A stretch of 64,000 nucleotides of DNA from Blastocatellia bacterium. Its GTDB lineage: Bacteria; Acidobacteriota; Blastocatellia; RBC074. Location of the stretch: positions 1 through 64,000 of the forward strand of contig JAEUQN010000010.1 of NCBI GenBank assembly GCA_016789725.1. Reading direction: 5' to 3'. The notes under the pieces are model-generated. The model worked only from the letters and a program-made list of their open reading frames with translations. It made no database searches and was not told where the DNA came from. This document shows positions 1-8,598 of the stretch, piece by piece. Within the stretch, counting starts at the first letter, position 1; the number at the start of each line of letters is the position of its first letter. The position numbers and the translations under genes were made by a program.

Positions 1-1456
1 GTACGGACGCGATCAGGCCATACTTCCACCACGTTTGCTGCTTGACGTATCCGGTGCCGAAAAAGATAGGCCCCGGTGTCGTGCCGTAGTGGGTCAGTCC
101 TGCACTCAAGTTGGAAAAGTACGCCATCATCAGCACGGCTAAATACGGTGGCGCACCGGCAGCGAGAACAACCACCAGAAATGGTACAAACATCGCCGAA
201 GCATGTGCGGTAATACTGGCAAACCCATAGTGCGCGTAAAAGTAAATCAAGGCCAATAGAGCCAGCGCCGCGCCCCATTTCCAGCCTGCTGTGAAGCTGG
301 CGGAAACTTCTGCAAACTTTTTCGTGATCCCCGTTTCGCCCAACGCTTCGGCCATGCGCACCATTCCGCCGTACCAGATAAACACATCCCACGCATCCTT
401 TTCAGCCATCACATCGCTCCAACTGATCACTTGCGCCAGGAGCAAGATGCTGATGCCGAGCAGCGCCACGACCGAATAGTCAATTTTGTGGAGCCAGTTT
501 GTCGTCCCCCACAACAGTCCCACCATTACAAAAACGCCGAACATCAGCTTTTCGTGAAAGGACACGGCCCCCATTTTATCGAGTTCCGATTGCGCAAATT
601 CCGTTGCGCCGGGTGTTTCTTTGATTTGAGGTGGAAACAAGCGATACAGCAACACGCCTGTTACGATAATTGAAATCAACCCTGGTACGATGCCGCCAAT
701 CATCCAGCGCGTATAACTCAAATCCACCACGCCGTTCGTCGTTTGTGCGGCAAGGCGTTGAATCACCAAATTGCCCGCCTGCCCCGTCAAAAACATCGCG
801 CAAATGATGACTTCGCATTGATAAATAAAGACCATCAGAAACGCGCCGAGTTTGCGCGCCGTGTCGCCGGGGCGCGAGTCGTAGGCTTCAGCAATGCTTT
901 TCGCAATCGGAAATGTGATGCCGCCACAGCGCGCACCGTTTGACGGAATCACGGTTGCCAGCAACATGTCCGTACCGACCAGCGCATAGCCAAGCCCTAA
1001 CGATTTATGCCCAATGGTACGAATGAACAGCAACGCGATGCGACGTCCCAGCCCGGTTTTCAGCATCCCGCGCGACATGAAAAATGCTGCGAGCACCAGC
1101 CACACCACCGGGTCAGCATAGCCGCCCAAAATGGATTTCAGGCGCAAGGTTTCGATGGCTTTCAGATCATTGGGGTTTGAGAGGGTTCGGATGGCCGCCT
1201 CACTGAGCGGCATGGATTGGGTCAATGCCAGCGCCGTAATGCCCAGCAACACCATTGCGCTGCCAGAGAGTGGGCGCAGGATGGAGCCGATGATCGTTGC
1301 CACAAAAATTGCCAGCAAGCGCCACGATTCCGGTTTGATGCCTTCCGGCGGGGCAATCAATGCGATGGCGAAACCGCTGCCGAGAATGACAGCCCATTTC
1401 AAGACGAGGAGCGTGGCCGAAGACTTTTGTGCTTCGGCAGGGGCATGATTGGACAT
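1..1456 (-). CDS. DASS/SLC13-family anion:sodium symporter (CitT-like), 3' end cut by window edge
   Basis: Inner-membrane transporter of the divalent anion:sodium symporter family, which carries di- and tricarboxylates such as malate, 2-oxoglutarate or citrate. The frame is open from the ATG at 1456 to the left edge, 485 codons, close to the usual full length of 470-490, so only a few residues are missing. Reading the minus strand gives many hydrophobic segments and family-like stretches: 'ITAHASAMFVPFLV' and, near the end, 'YGTTPGPIFFGTGYVKQQTW', which resembles the GS/GTGYV region of CitT and 2-oxoglutarate/malate translocators. No Shine-Dalgarno sequence is clear before the ATG. clpA lies upstream on the same strand, across a 220 bp gap that holds a palindrome. 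The substrate cannot be told from sequence; the family call is firm. Confidence 0.85.
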   Translation of the reverse strand, partial: MSNHAPAEAQKSSATLLVLKWAVILGSGFAIALIAPPEGIKPESWRLLAIFVATIIGSILRPLSGSAMVLLGITALALTQSMPLSEAAIRTLSNPNDLKAIETLRLKSILGGYADPVVWLVLAAFFMSRGMLKTGLGRRIALLFIRTIGHKSLGLGYALVGTDMLLATVIPSNGARCGGITFPIAKSIAEAYDSRPGDTARKLGAFLMVFIYQCEVIICAMFLTGQAGNLVIQRLAAQTTNGVVDLSYTRWMIGGIVPGLISIIVTGVLLYRLFPPQIKETPGATEFAQSELDKMGAVSFHEKLMFGVFVMVGLLWGTTNWLHKIDYSVVALLGISILLLAQVISWSDVMAEKDAWDVFIWYGGMVRMAEALGETGITKKFAEVSASFTAGWKWGAALALLALIYFYAHYGFASITAHASAMFVPFLVVVLAAGAPPYLAVLMMAYFSNLSAGLTHYGTTPGPIFFGTGYVKQQTWWKYGLIASV

Positions 1457-1536
1457 TGAGTGCTTTGACGCGCTGCGAACTGCGCGTGGGTTGTTGATTG
1501 GACTTGCGGCAAAATGGAGGGGATAGATTTGAACGA

Positions 1537-1619
1537 TTTTTCACCAAAGAGACACAGAGCATTCACTGAGACTCACAGAGATTTTCTCCGTGTATCTCGG
1601 TGCTCTGTGGTGAAAAAAA
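1537..1619. repeat. Imperfect intergenic palindrome of CACAGAG-type units
   Basis: The outer arms TTTTTCACC (1537-1545) and GGTGAAAAA (1609-1617) are exact complements. The next arms, ACAGAGCA (1554-1561) and TGCTCTGT (1601-1608), also match exactly. The left half carries one extra unit of about 8 nt (aaagagac), as expected from slippage of a short tandem repeat. It lies between clpA and the transporter gene, both on the minus strand, and could fold in the RNA. It is one of several palindromes of this design in the window. Confidence 0.7.
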
Positions 1620-1677
1620 CTTCATCACAAACCGCCTGATTTTGCCTTTTTATCAAATGAGTTCTGGCGCGTTGTCC

Positions 1678-3933
1678 TTACATCTCCAACATGATTTCGT
1701 CATCCTTCACGCCGATCACGACGCGCCCGCCGTTTTGCAGCTTGCCGAACAGCAATTCATCGGCGAGCGGCTCTTTGATTTTAGTCTGTACCAGACGCGC
1801 CATCGGGCGTGCGCCATACAATTTGTCGTAGCCTTTTTGGGCCAGCCACGCACGCGCGGATTCGGTCAATTCCAGCGTGACATTCTTCTCGGACAACTGT
1901 TCACACACTTCGTTGACGAATTTGTCTACAACGCGCTCGGCGATTTCAAAGCTCAAAGGCTCAAACGCAATCCAGGCGTCCATCCGATTGCGAAATTCCG
2001 GTGTGAACGTGCGCTCAATCGCGCCTTTGCCCTTGCTGCCCGCTGCCGCTGTGATGTTTTCGCCCGTCTTGAAGCCGATGCCTTCGGCGCTCAATTCGCG
2101 TGCGCCTGCATTCGTCGTCATCAACAAAATGACGTTGCGGAAATCGGCTTTTTTGCCGTTATTGTCCGTCAGCGTCGCGTGATCCATGACCTGTAGCAAA
2201 ATATTGAAAAGATCAGGATGCGCTTTTTCGATTTCGTCCAACAGCAACACACAATGCGGCGATTTATTGATGGCGTCTGTGAGCAGCCCACCCTGATCGA
2301 AACCAACGTAGCCCGGAGGTGCGCCAATCAAGCGCGAGACCGTGTGCTTTTCCATATACTCGCTCATATCAAAGCGCAGAAACTCAATGCCCATCGCTTT
2401 GGCGAGCTGTTTGGCAAGTTCCGTTTTGCCGACGCCGGTTGGCCCCGAAAGCAGAAAAGACCCCACCGGCTTCGTTGGATTGCTTAAGCCCGCGCGTGAC
2501 AACTTGATCGCTTTGGTCAGTTGCGCGATGGCGTGATCCTGCCCGTAGATGACGGCTTTCAGCGCGTTTTCGAGCGTTTGTAAGCGGTCTTTGTCAGAAA
2601 CGGAAACGGTTTTGGGCGGAATCTTGGCGATGCGCGCGACGATTTGTTCGATGTCGTGCGCGGTGATCTCTTTGGGACGCTCAGCGGCGGGCATCATCTT
2701 AATGGCGGCACCTGCTTCATCAATCACGTCAATCGCTTTGTCGGGCAGAAAGCGGTCGTTGATGTATTTCGCGGAAAGTTCAGCCGCCGCCTTGATCGCT
2801 TCATCGGCAAAGGCCACGCCGTGATGTGCTTCGTAGGTGGTTTTCAATCCCTGCAAAATCTGAATGGTGTCGGTGAGGCTCGGCTCGCCGATTTCGATTT
2901 TCTGAAAACGCCGCGCGAGCGCCCGGTCCCGCTCGAAGGCTGCTTTATATTCAGGATACGTGGTCGAACCGATGCACCGAATTTCGCCGCTTGCCAGCGC
3001 GGGTTTCAGGATATTTGACGCATCCATTGAACCGCCACTGACTGCGCCTGCACCAACAATAGTGTGGATTTCGTCAATGAACAGGATGACATTGGGTTTC
3101 TGTTTGAGGACGGTAATGACGGCCTTGAGGCGTTGCTCAAATTCGCCGCGATATTTGGTGCCGGCCAGCAGCGCGCCCATATCCAGCGCATAGACCTCCG
3201 CACCTTTCAGCACTTCGGGAACGTCGCCCTGTTGAATTTTGAGCGCAAGTCCCTCGGCAATCGCCGTTTTGCCGACGCCCGGATCACCGACGTAAATCGG
3301 ATTGTTTTTGCGCCGACGACACAACACCTGAATCGTGCGCGTCAATTCGCTGGCCCGCCCAATCAACGGATCAATTCGCCCGGCAGCGGCGCGCTCAATC
3401 AAATTTGAAGTGAACGCCGCCAGTGGATCGCGCACGGGTTGATCTTCATCTTCGGGGTTTTCGTGCTGCGGCGAGAGATGTTCCTTGTCATCTTCGGTCG
3501 TAATTTTGGAAACGCCGTGCGAAATGAACTTCAGGACATCCAGCCGCTTGACGCCTTCACGCTCCAGCAAGTAGACCGCAAACGAACGACGCTCCTGGTA
3601 AATCGCCGCCAGAATGTTGCTGCCGTCAATTAACTCCTGCCCGGAGCCTTGCGCCTGTAACGTGGCGCGTTCCAGCACGCGCTGAAACGCCGGAGTTTGT
3701 TCGGGCAATTGTTCCGAACCTTCGGGCAACTGTTCAAGTTTTTCTTCCAGAAAGGCTTCCAGGTCGCGCTGCAATTTCCGCACATCACCGCCACAATGCC
3801 GAATCACATCGCGCGCGGTTTTGTCCTGTAATAAGGCCAGTAACACGTGTTCAAGGGTCAGAAATTCGTGCCGCCGATTGAGGGCTTCACTAAAAGCGCG
3901 GTTCAGGGTTTCTTCTAATTCTCTGGTTAGCAT
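1678..3933 (-). CDS. clpA: ATP-dependent Clp protease ATP-binding subunit ClpA
   Basis: AAA+ unfoldase that feeds substrates to the ClpP peptidase in the cytoplasm. The 751 aa product matches the usual ClpA length (about 758). Order of domains: Clp N-domain repeats (residues 1-140), first AAA module with Walker A GDPGVGKT near residue 215 and Walker B 'ILFIDEIHT', second AAA module with GPTGVGKT near residue 495. The 'EGIGF' stretch near residue 617 fits the ClpP-docking IGF/L loop, which separates ClpA from ClpB. The ATG at 3933 starts the typical 'MLTRELEETLNRAF' N-terminus. The frame stays open about 100 codons further upstream, but that part is low-complexity and overlaps the divergent gene, so I rejected it. 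No clpS was seen next to it, although clpS often accompanies clpA. Confidence 0.95.
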   Translation of the reverse strand: MLTRELEETLNRAFSEALNRRHEFLTLEHVLLALLQDKTARDVIRHCGGDVRKLQRDLEAFLEEKLEQLPEGSEQLPEQTPAFQRVLERATLQAQGSGQELIDGSNILAAIYQERRSFAVYLLEREGVKRLDVLKFISHGVSKITTEDDKEHLSPQHENPEDEDQPVRDPLAAFTSNLIERAAAGRIDPLIGRASELTRTIQVLCRRRKNNPIYVGDPGVGKTAIAEGLALKIQQGDVPEVLKGAEVYALDMGALLAGTKYRGEFEQRLKAVITVLKQKPNVILFIDEIHTIVGAGAVSGGSMDASNILKPALASGEIRCIGSTTYPEYKAAFERDRALARRFQKIEIGEPSLTDTIQILQGLKTTYEAHHGVAFADEAIKAAAELSAKYINDRFLPDKAIDVIDEAGAAIKMMPAAERPKEITAHDIEQIVARIAKIPPKTVSVSDKDRLQTLENALKAVIYGQDHAIAQLTKAIKLSRAGLSNPTKPVGSFLLSGPTGVGKTELAKQLAKAMGIEFLRFDMSEYMEKHTVSRLIGAPPGYVGFDQGGLLTDAINKSPHCVLLLDEIEKAHPDLFNILLQVMDHATLTDNNGKKADFRNVILLMTTNAGARELSAEGIGFKTGENITAAAGSKGKGAIERTFTPEFRNRMDAWIAFEPLSFEIAERVVDKFVNEVCEQLSEKNVTLELTESARAWLAQKGYDKLYGARPMARLVQTKIKEPLADELLFGKLQNGGRVVIGVKDDEIMLEM

Positions 3934-4038
3934 AAAAACAACAGGCGTAATGAAGACATCGCTAATAAAATTCCCAAAGAGGAACGCGGCGGGTATTCTA
4001 CCACGCACACCGCTGAGAGCCAGCAGAAGAGATACCGA

Positions 4039-5127
4039 ATGAAGAGGAAAAAAGCAATGAACTACTATGGAAAAGCTGAGAAGCGACACGGCGAAAGGGG
4101 GATGGGGCGATGGGGTGAGAGGGCGATGTGTGGTTTGGTGTTGTTGTTTCTCTCCGTCCTGGTTTTTGCGCAGGACGCAAAAAAAGAGTTTGAGATTATC
4201 GAAGGGCATTTTCATGACGGGTTGGGAACACATGCCGAATTGGTGTTGGCCAATGCGCTAATCGCGCAGGCAAAGCTTTTGCAGCCGCGCTTTGACCTGA
4301 CACGCAGCTACAACAAAATGACTGCTGCCATGGCCTCCTTGCCGGAAGGACATCCAAGCCGAACAGTTTTCCAGACTGAAATCACGAACATCGAACAGGC
4401 CGCTCCAAACGGCGCGCGCGACATCTTGCAACAAGCGGGTGGCACGTTAACCAAGGTGCATCACACCGCGCGCGATTTTGCGGATGCCAGAGCAGGCGAT
4501 TTGAAACTGGAGTTTGCCGACCGACCGCCACTTTCGCTTTCGGTCAAAACCGACAAATCCAAACGCGTCGCCGTCGCCGAAGGCCAAACGCCAGACATCG
4601 CGCACAAATGGGCCGAACGCTACTTTCGCGTGACCGCTGTTGAATTCACTGAAATACTCGCCGAACTGGGGTTTTCTTCTCTGGGAGAAGCTAAAGAACA
4701 TTATCTGAACCTGGCGCAATTGGTGGCTCAGGTGTTGATTCGCAAACTGGAACTCAGGGATTGTCAGCCGAATGATTTCCGTCGCGCCCGTGTGGGAAAT
4801 TTGGACGCGGCGAAATATTTGCTGCGCCAACTGCGACACTACAAACACGGCAACGACGGGAGCCGCGTAATTATTTTTGATCGCACAACCGGTGCAGTGA
4901 AATGGGATTCCTTGCTGGATGGCATTGATATTGAGGCGCTGACGGTCGAGCGCCTTTCATTTTTACCTTCGCATCCGCGTGGTGGGCGTGTCATTGGCTC
5001 GGAATTCGGCTTGAAGGTGGACGGCCAAACCATCGTGTCGTTTCAAATCAAACACAAACGCGGCAAAGCACGTGGCACCGCGCGGCAGTATGAATTCAGC
5101 GACATCACGACACGGTTGCGGCTTTGA
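4039..5127 (+). CDS. Candidate type II restriction endonuclease, start uncertain
   Basis: Not recognised with certainty. The case for a restriction enzyme is context: its 3' end overlaps by 23 bp a convergent D12-class adenine methyltransferase, a common layout of type II R-M systems. Around residues 150-185 the protein reads D-LKLEF-(x)-LSLSVKTDKS. An acidic residue followed by a strand with a Lys resembles a PD-(D/E)XK core with Ser in the acidic position, as some HaeIII-like enzymes appear to have. The C-terminus is basic ('KHKRGKARGT'), suited to DNA contact. Oddity: residues 30-45 (MCGLVLLFLSVLVFAQ) look like a signal peptide, unexpected for a restriction enzyme. The first 30 codons cross a GATGGGG-rich tract, so the true start is unclear; ATGs at 4039, 4057 and 4126 are possible. 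Alternative: an exported protein unrelated to R-M. Confidence 0.5.
   Translation: MKRKKAMNYYGKAEKRHGERGMGRWGERAMCGLVLLFLSVLVFAQDAKKEFEIIEGHFHDGLGTHAELVLANALIAQAKLLQPRFDLTRSYNKMTAAMASLPEGHPSRTVFQTEITNIEQAAPNGARDILQQAGGTLTKVHHTARDFADARAGDLKLEFADRPPLSLSVKTDKSKRVAVAEGQTPDIAHKWAERYFRVTAVEFTEILAELGFSSLGEAKEHYLNLAQLVAQVLIRKLELRDCQPNDFRRARVGNLDAAKYLLRQLRHYKHGNDGSRVIIFDRTTGAVKWDSLLDGIDIEALTVERLSFLPSHPRGGRVIGSEFGLKVDGQTIVSFQIKHKRGKARGTARQYEFSDITTRLRL
4081..4128. repeat. GATGGGG-type short tandem tract
   Basis: Reads gaaaggggGATGGGGcGATGGGG, then tgagagggcgatg: a degenerate run of 7-8 nt units just upstream of, or inside, the N-terminal part of the candidate restriction gene. No matching inverted arm was found nearby. 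It is low-complexity sequence and makes the annotated N-terminus of that gene doubtful. Confidence 0.5.
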
Positions 5128-6127
5128 CCACTTTCACATAATGCACATATTCAATTGTCGCATCGCGTTTATAGGCCCGCCCATTGTCGGCCTTGAAGCG
5201 GTTATAAGGGGTTTGGAAAAGCTTCGGCTCGCCGCGCAAGCTCAGCAATTCCTGAATATCAGTTAGGCTCATCACTCCTTCGTCGTTATAACTCACCAAA
5301 ATATGTGTGGTGCGGGCGGCGCGAATCAATTGCTCCATCGCTGTCTGGGCCGCATCGCTCCGACAATAAGCACTTTTCGGATAGTCCCGCAGCCCTGTTA
5401 GACCTCTCAGCGACGGATTGTCATAGGCGGCAATTGTTTCCAGCACGTGATAATTCGCGCCATATTGCCGATGGTTGTAGGGTGGATCAAGATACAGCAC
5501 ATCACATTCGATTTCAGCAATGAGCTGGTTTGCATCTTTTTGCTGTGCGTGGCAATCCGCCGCGTGGCAGGTCAATTGTAACGGCTTCAATTGTAGCGGA
5601 CGAAGCGCGCTGGCCTTGAATTTCTTCAGATATGCGCCGTAAACACTGGCAGTGTTTGCCACCTGATCTATGGCCTCTAACAACGAACACAATACATAAA
5701 AATATTCCTGCTCAGTGATTACTCCCTCCCTATGCCAAACCTCAATTGCTTGCCGAATGGCATCAGCTTTTTGCGCGTTTGCCTCGGTGTAATACATCCG
5801 CCCGCCTGCGGGGCTGTAATGATGAGTAATAAATCCAGTAACACCTGGCAATTCGTTGATGAAAGCAAGTGGGTCTTGTGGGGATAACGAGCGGAGGCCT
5901 GTAAAATCAGGCGTTGTATGGATTTCGAGATACGCTTTGTTGAGCACGTAAGCATAGTATTGAAGGTCATTGGCGATGACCTTCAATCCCAAGTCTTTGA
6001 AATGCCTGCCAACTGCGCCAGTGCCTGCAAATAAATCACAAAAGACTTTTTCGCTGCCGTCTGTGACTTGACGAAAAACCTCTTCGAGAAAAGGCAGGAG
6101 AGTAAGTTTGGAACCGATGTAATTCAT
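5105..6127 (-). CDS. D12-class DNA N6-adenine methyltransferase
   Basis: Transfers a methyl group from S-adenosylmethionine to adenine N6 in DNA. The 340 aa product begins 'MNYIGSKLTLLPFLEEVF', the classic start of the D12 (Dam-like) class. It carries the SAM motif DLFAGTGAVG near residue 33 and the catalytic DPPYN motif near residue 214, followed by 'HRQYGANYHVLETIA', which I associate with type II modification enzymes. The ATG at 6127 gives this N-terminus directly. Its last 23 bp overlap the convergent gene at 4039-5127, its likely restriction partner. If that gene is not a nuclease, this would be a solitary methylase. The recognition site cannot be read from sequence. Confidence 0.88.
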   Translation of the reverse strand: MNYIGSKLTLLPFLEEVFRQVTDGSEKVFCDLFAGTGAVGRHFKDLGLKVIANDLQYYAYVLNKAYLEIHTTPDFTGLRSLSPQDPLAFINELPGVTGFITHHYSPAGGRMYYTEANAQKADAIRQAIEVWHREGVITEQEYFYVLCSLLEAIDQVANTASVYGAYLKKFKASALRPLQLKPLQLTCHAADCHAQQKDANQLIAEIECDVLYLDPPYNHRQYGANYHVLETIAAYDNPSLRGLTGLRDYPKSAYCRSDAAQTAMEQLIRAARTTHILVSYNDEGVMSLTDIQELLSLRGEPKLFQTPYNRFKADNGRAYKRDATIEYVHYVKVVKAATVS

Positions 6128-6190
6128 ATTGCTTCAGTGTCTATCGGTCATTATCATAGCGCGTTCGATTTCGATTCGCAGAGTCAAACT

Positions 6191-8050
6191 ATGTACAGAG
6201 GTTTTCTTTTAGGATTGGTTGGTCTTGTTTTTTTCACACCTGCCTTGGCGCAGGAAGTGACGGGGTGGTGGCGGTGGCTGAATCCACGTCCACAGGGGAA
6301 TCCGCTCTATGCGGTTCAATTCCGTGATGAGCGCACCGGGATTGCGGTTGGACGTGATGGCGTCATTCTGCGCACCGACAGCAGCGGGGCAGAGTGGGAA
6401 AGCGTGCGCGGCCCGGTTCGGACACCGCTTTACGGCTTGGCCTTTATGGGGCGTAAGAGCGGAGGAATCAGAAACGCTGGCGCGATAGGATCGTGGATCG
6501 CAGTTGGCGCGCGCGGTGTGATTTTGAAATCACGCGATGACGGTGTGAGCTGGACCGAATTGCGAAGCAACACCAGATTCCTGTTGTACGCGGTGAATTT
6601 TGTGAATGAAAAGCGTGGCTGGGCGGTTGGCTACGACGGGACGATTCTTGCCACGACGAATGGTGGCGAAAAGTGGCAGGCACAAATCAGCGGTACCAAA
6701 AAAGCTCTCTTGGCTGTTAGTTTTGCCAATGAGACGCGGGGCGCTGCGGTGGGGGCCGATGGCACGATCCTCATCACTGATGATGGCGGAGCAAATTGGA
6801 AAACGGTGAATTCTACCTCGGCGCGTTCGTTGCGTGGCGTAGCGACCCCGACCCCGACACAATTCTGGGCGGTCGGGATTAACGGAACGATTCTCGCCAG
6901 TAAAGACGGCGGCGAAACGTGGCAAGTGCAACAAAGCCTGACCACCCGCACGCTGCACGCGGTCGGATTTCTTGACAGTCAAAATGGGGTTGCTGTCGGT
7001 ACGGACAGCACGATCTTTGTGACCAAAAACGGCGGCGAAAAATGGGAGGCGGAAACCACGCCGGAAGCTCAGTCGCTTAACGCGGTTTGCTTTCTGGCTC
7101 CAAAGCGATTGTGGGCGGCGGGCGATGCGGGCGCGCTGCACATCTTCGATGGTGACAAATGGCTTCCGCAATTGCGGGGCTGGCAACAGGCTTTGTCGGG
7201 TGTGAGCTTTGTGGATGGTAAACGCGGGTGGGCAGTCGGTGAGAAAGGGGCAATCCTGATGACCGACAATGCGGGAAAATATTGGAATTTACAGGATTCC
7301 AAAGTCGAAACGGACTTGCGCGCCGTGCAATTTGTGGAGGACCGGCGCGGCTATGCTGTTGGCGAACGCGGTGTGGTGTTGCGAACGTCAACGGGTGGCA
7401 GCGAATGGGAAACGCTCAACAGCAAGACCGAAACAAACTGGCGCGGGCTTTCCTTTGTGACGGCGAACGAAGGCTGGATTGCAGGGGACGGCGGATTGAT
7501 CTGGCACACGGACGACGGCGGCAACAATTGGACACCGCAAACGACCAACTCCCAAGTCAGGCTGGAAGCGATTGCGTTTCCGTACCCCAAGCGAGGTTGG
7601 GCGGTTGGCGCAGGCGGCACCATTTTGACCACGACGGATGGTGGGATCACCTGGGCGGCGCAGGAAAGTGGAACCCTGCAAACACTGTTCGCTGTGAGTT
7701 TTTTGAATGACAAAGAGGGATGGGCTGTGGGCGAGAATGGCCTGATTCTGAAAACGTCTGACAGTGGCGAAAACTGGCTGGTGCAAATCAGCAACGTTAC
7801 CAGCCCTTTGCTCGGTGTCCACGCGATCAGCGCCAAAGAAGCCTGTGCCGTTGGATTGAACGGCATCATTTTGTTTACGAACGACGGTGGCACGACCTGG
7901 ACCCGCGACTTCAGCAACACCAGTACCGCTTTGCGCGCCGTGGTTTTCAAGGGACACGAGGGCTGGGCCGTGGGCCGCGATGGCATCATTTTGAAGTATG
8001 CCGGGATCGGATCGGGCGAATTGAAAACTGTGTTTGGGAAGAAAGAATGA
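6191..8050 (+). CDS. Exported YCF48-type beta-propeller protein with 14 repeats
   Basis: 619 aa. The signal peptide is MYRGFLLGLVGLVFFTPALA (cut before Q). The rest is 14 consecutive units of about 41 aa with the pattern L-x-A-V-x-F...GWAVG-x-x-G-x-I-L-x-T-x-DGG-x-x-W, as in YCF48/HCF136-like and BNR-type propellers. Fourteen units could close as two seven-bladed propellers. Unit 7 (around residues 310-345) is shortened and lacks the DGG-W part. The ATG at 6191 is chosen because it starts the signal peptide; the upstream in-frame extension overlaps the methyltransferase promoter region. The stop overlaps the next start (ATGA at 8047-8050), so the two genes are probably translationally coupled. 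Substrate unknown; probably a periplasmic or surface scaffold. A photosystem role is not implied. Confidence 0.85.
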   Translation: MYRGFLLGLVGLVFFTPALAQEVTGWWRWLNPRPQGNPLYAVQFRDERTGIAVGRDGVILRTDSSGAEWESVRGPVRTPLYGLAFMGRKSGGIRNAGAIGSWIAVGARGVILKSRDDGVSWTELRSNTRFLLYAVNFVNEKRGWAVGYDGTILATTNGGEKWQAQISGTKKALLAVSFANETRGAAVGADGTILITDDGGANWKTVNSTSARSLRGVATPTPTQFWAVGINGTILASKDGGETWQVQQSLTTRTLHAVGFLDSQNGVAVGTDSTIFVTKNGGEKWEAETTPEAQSLNAVCFLAPKRLWAAGDAGALHIFDGDKWLPQLRGWQQALSGVSFVDGKRGWAVGEKGAILMTDNAGKYWNLQDSKVETDLRAVQFVEDRRGYAVGERGVVLRTSTGGSEWETLNSKTETNWRGLSFVTANEGWIAGDGGLIWHTDDGGNNWTPQTTNSQVRLEAIAFPYPKRGWAVGAGGTILTTTDGGITWAAQESGTLQTLFAVSFLNDKEGWAVGENGLILKTSDSGENWLVQISNVTSPLLGVHAISAKEACAVGLNGIILFTNDGGTTWTRDFSNTSTALRAVVFKGHEGWAVGRDGIILKYAGIGSGELKTVFGKKE

Positions 8051-8592
8051 ACAATCCGACAATGACTAGAGAACAACAAGGGCTGACGATTCGGAGTGCA
8101 ATGGTCGCCGATGCTGAGACTTTGGCTGAGCTATCTGCCACCTCCTTCCATCAAGCATTTGATGGATCGTCCAAACAGGAAAACGTAGATGGTTATGTGC
8201 AGGCGGCCTTCAATCCCGCTCAGCTTACGATGGAGCTAAGCGATCCACACTCGACATTCATGATCGCGGAATTGGGCGATCAGACAGTTGGGTATTTCAA
8301 ACTTATAACTGGTGAAGTCCCGGATTGCGTGCAGGATTGTCAGGCAATAGAGCTTTCGCGTTTGTATGTGCGACAGGAATTCATTGCGCAAAAAATCGGT
8401 GCAGCACTAATGCAGCGAGTGTTAGAGGAAGCGCGCGCCAAAGGCCACGCCACAATTTTCCTGGGCGTGTGGGAACACAATTACCGCGCACAAGCCTTCT
8501 ATCAGAAATGGGGCTTCCACCGTGTGGGTGAGCACATTTTTCAAATGGGCGACGACCCGCAAACCGATTGGTGGATGGCGCGAACGTTGTGA
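8047..8592 (+). CDS. GNAT-family N-acetyltransferase
   Basis: 181 aa acyl-CoA-dependent acetyltransferase. Motif A is 'LSRLYVRQEFIAQKIGAALM' (residues 105-124), with the Q/R-x-x-G-x-A phosphate loop for CoA, followed by 'FLGVWEHNYRAQAFYQKWGF' (motif B, residues 139-158). The 'LGVWEHN..A..FY.KWGF' signature is typical of PaiA-like and spermidine/spermine-type GNATs. The start ATG overlaps the stop of the propeller gene by 4 bp. A second ATG at 8062 is possible. It ends 6 bp from the convergent mqnC. Substrate unknown. Confidence 0.8.
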   Translation: MNNPTMTREQQGLTIRSAMVADAETLAELSATSFHQAFDGSSKQENVDGYVQAAFNPAQLTMELSDPHSTFMIAELGDQTVGYFKLITGEVPDCVQDCQAIELSRLYVRQEFIAQKIGAALMQRVLEEARAKGHATIFLGVWEHNYRAQAFYQKWGFHRVGEHIFQMGDDPQTDWWMARTL

Positions 8593-8598
8593 GGTCTT

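Noticed and set aside
3934-4233. N-terminal extension of ClpA by about 100 codons
   Set aside because: The frame is open but the sequence is low-complexity, unlike any Clp N-domain, and overlaps the upstream tract of the divergent gene. The ATG at 3933 gives the standard ClpA start.
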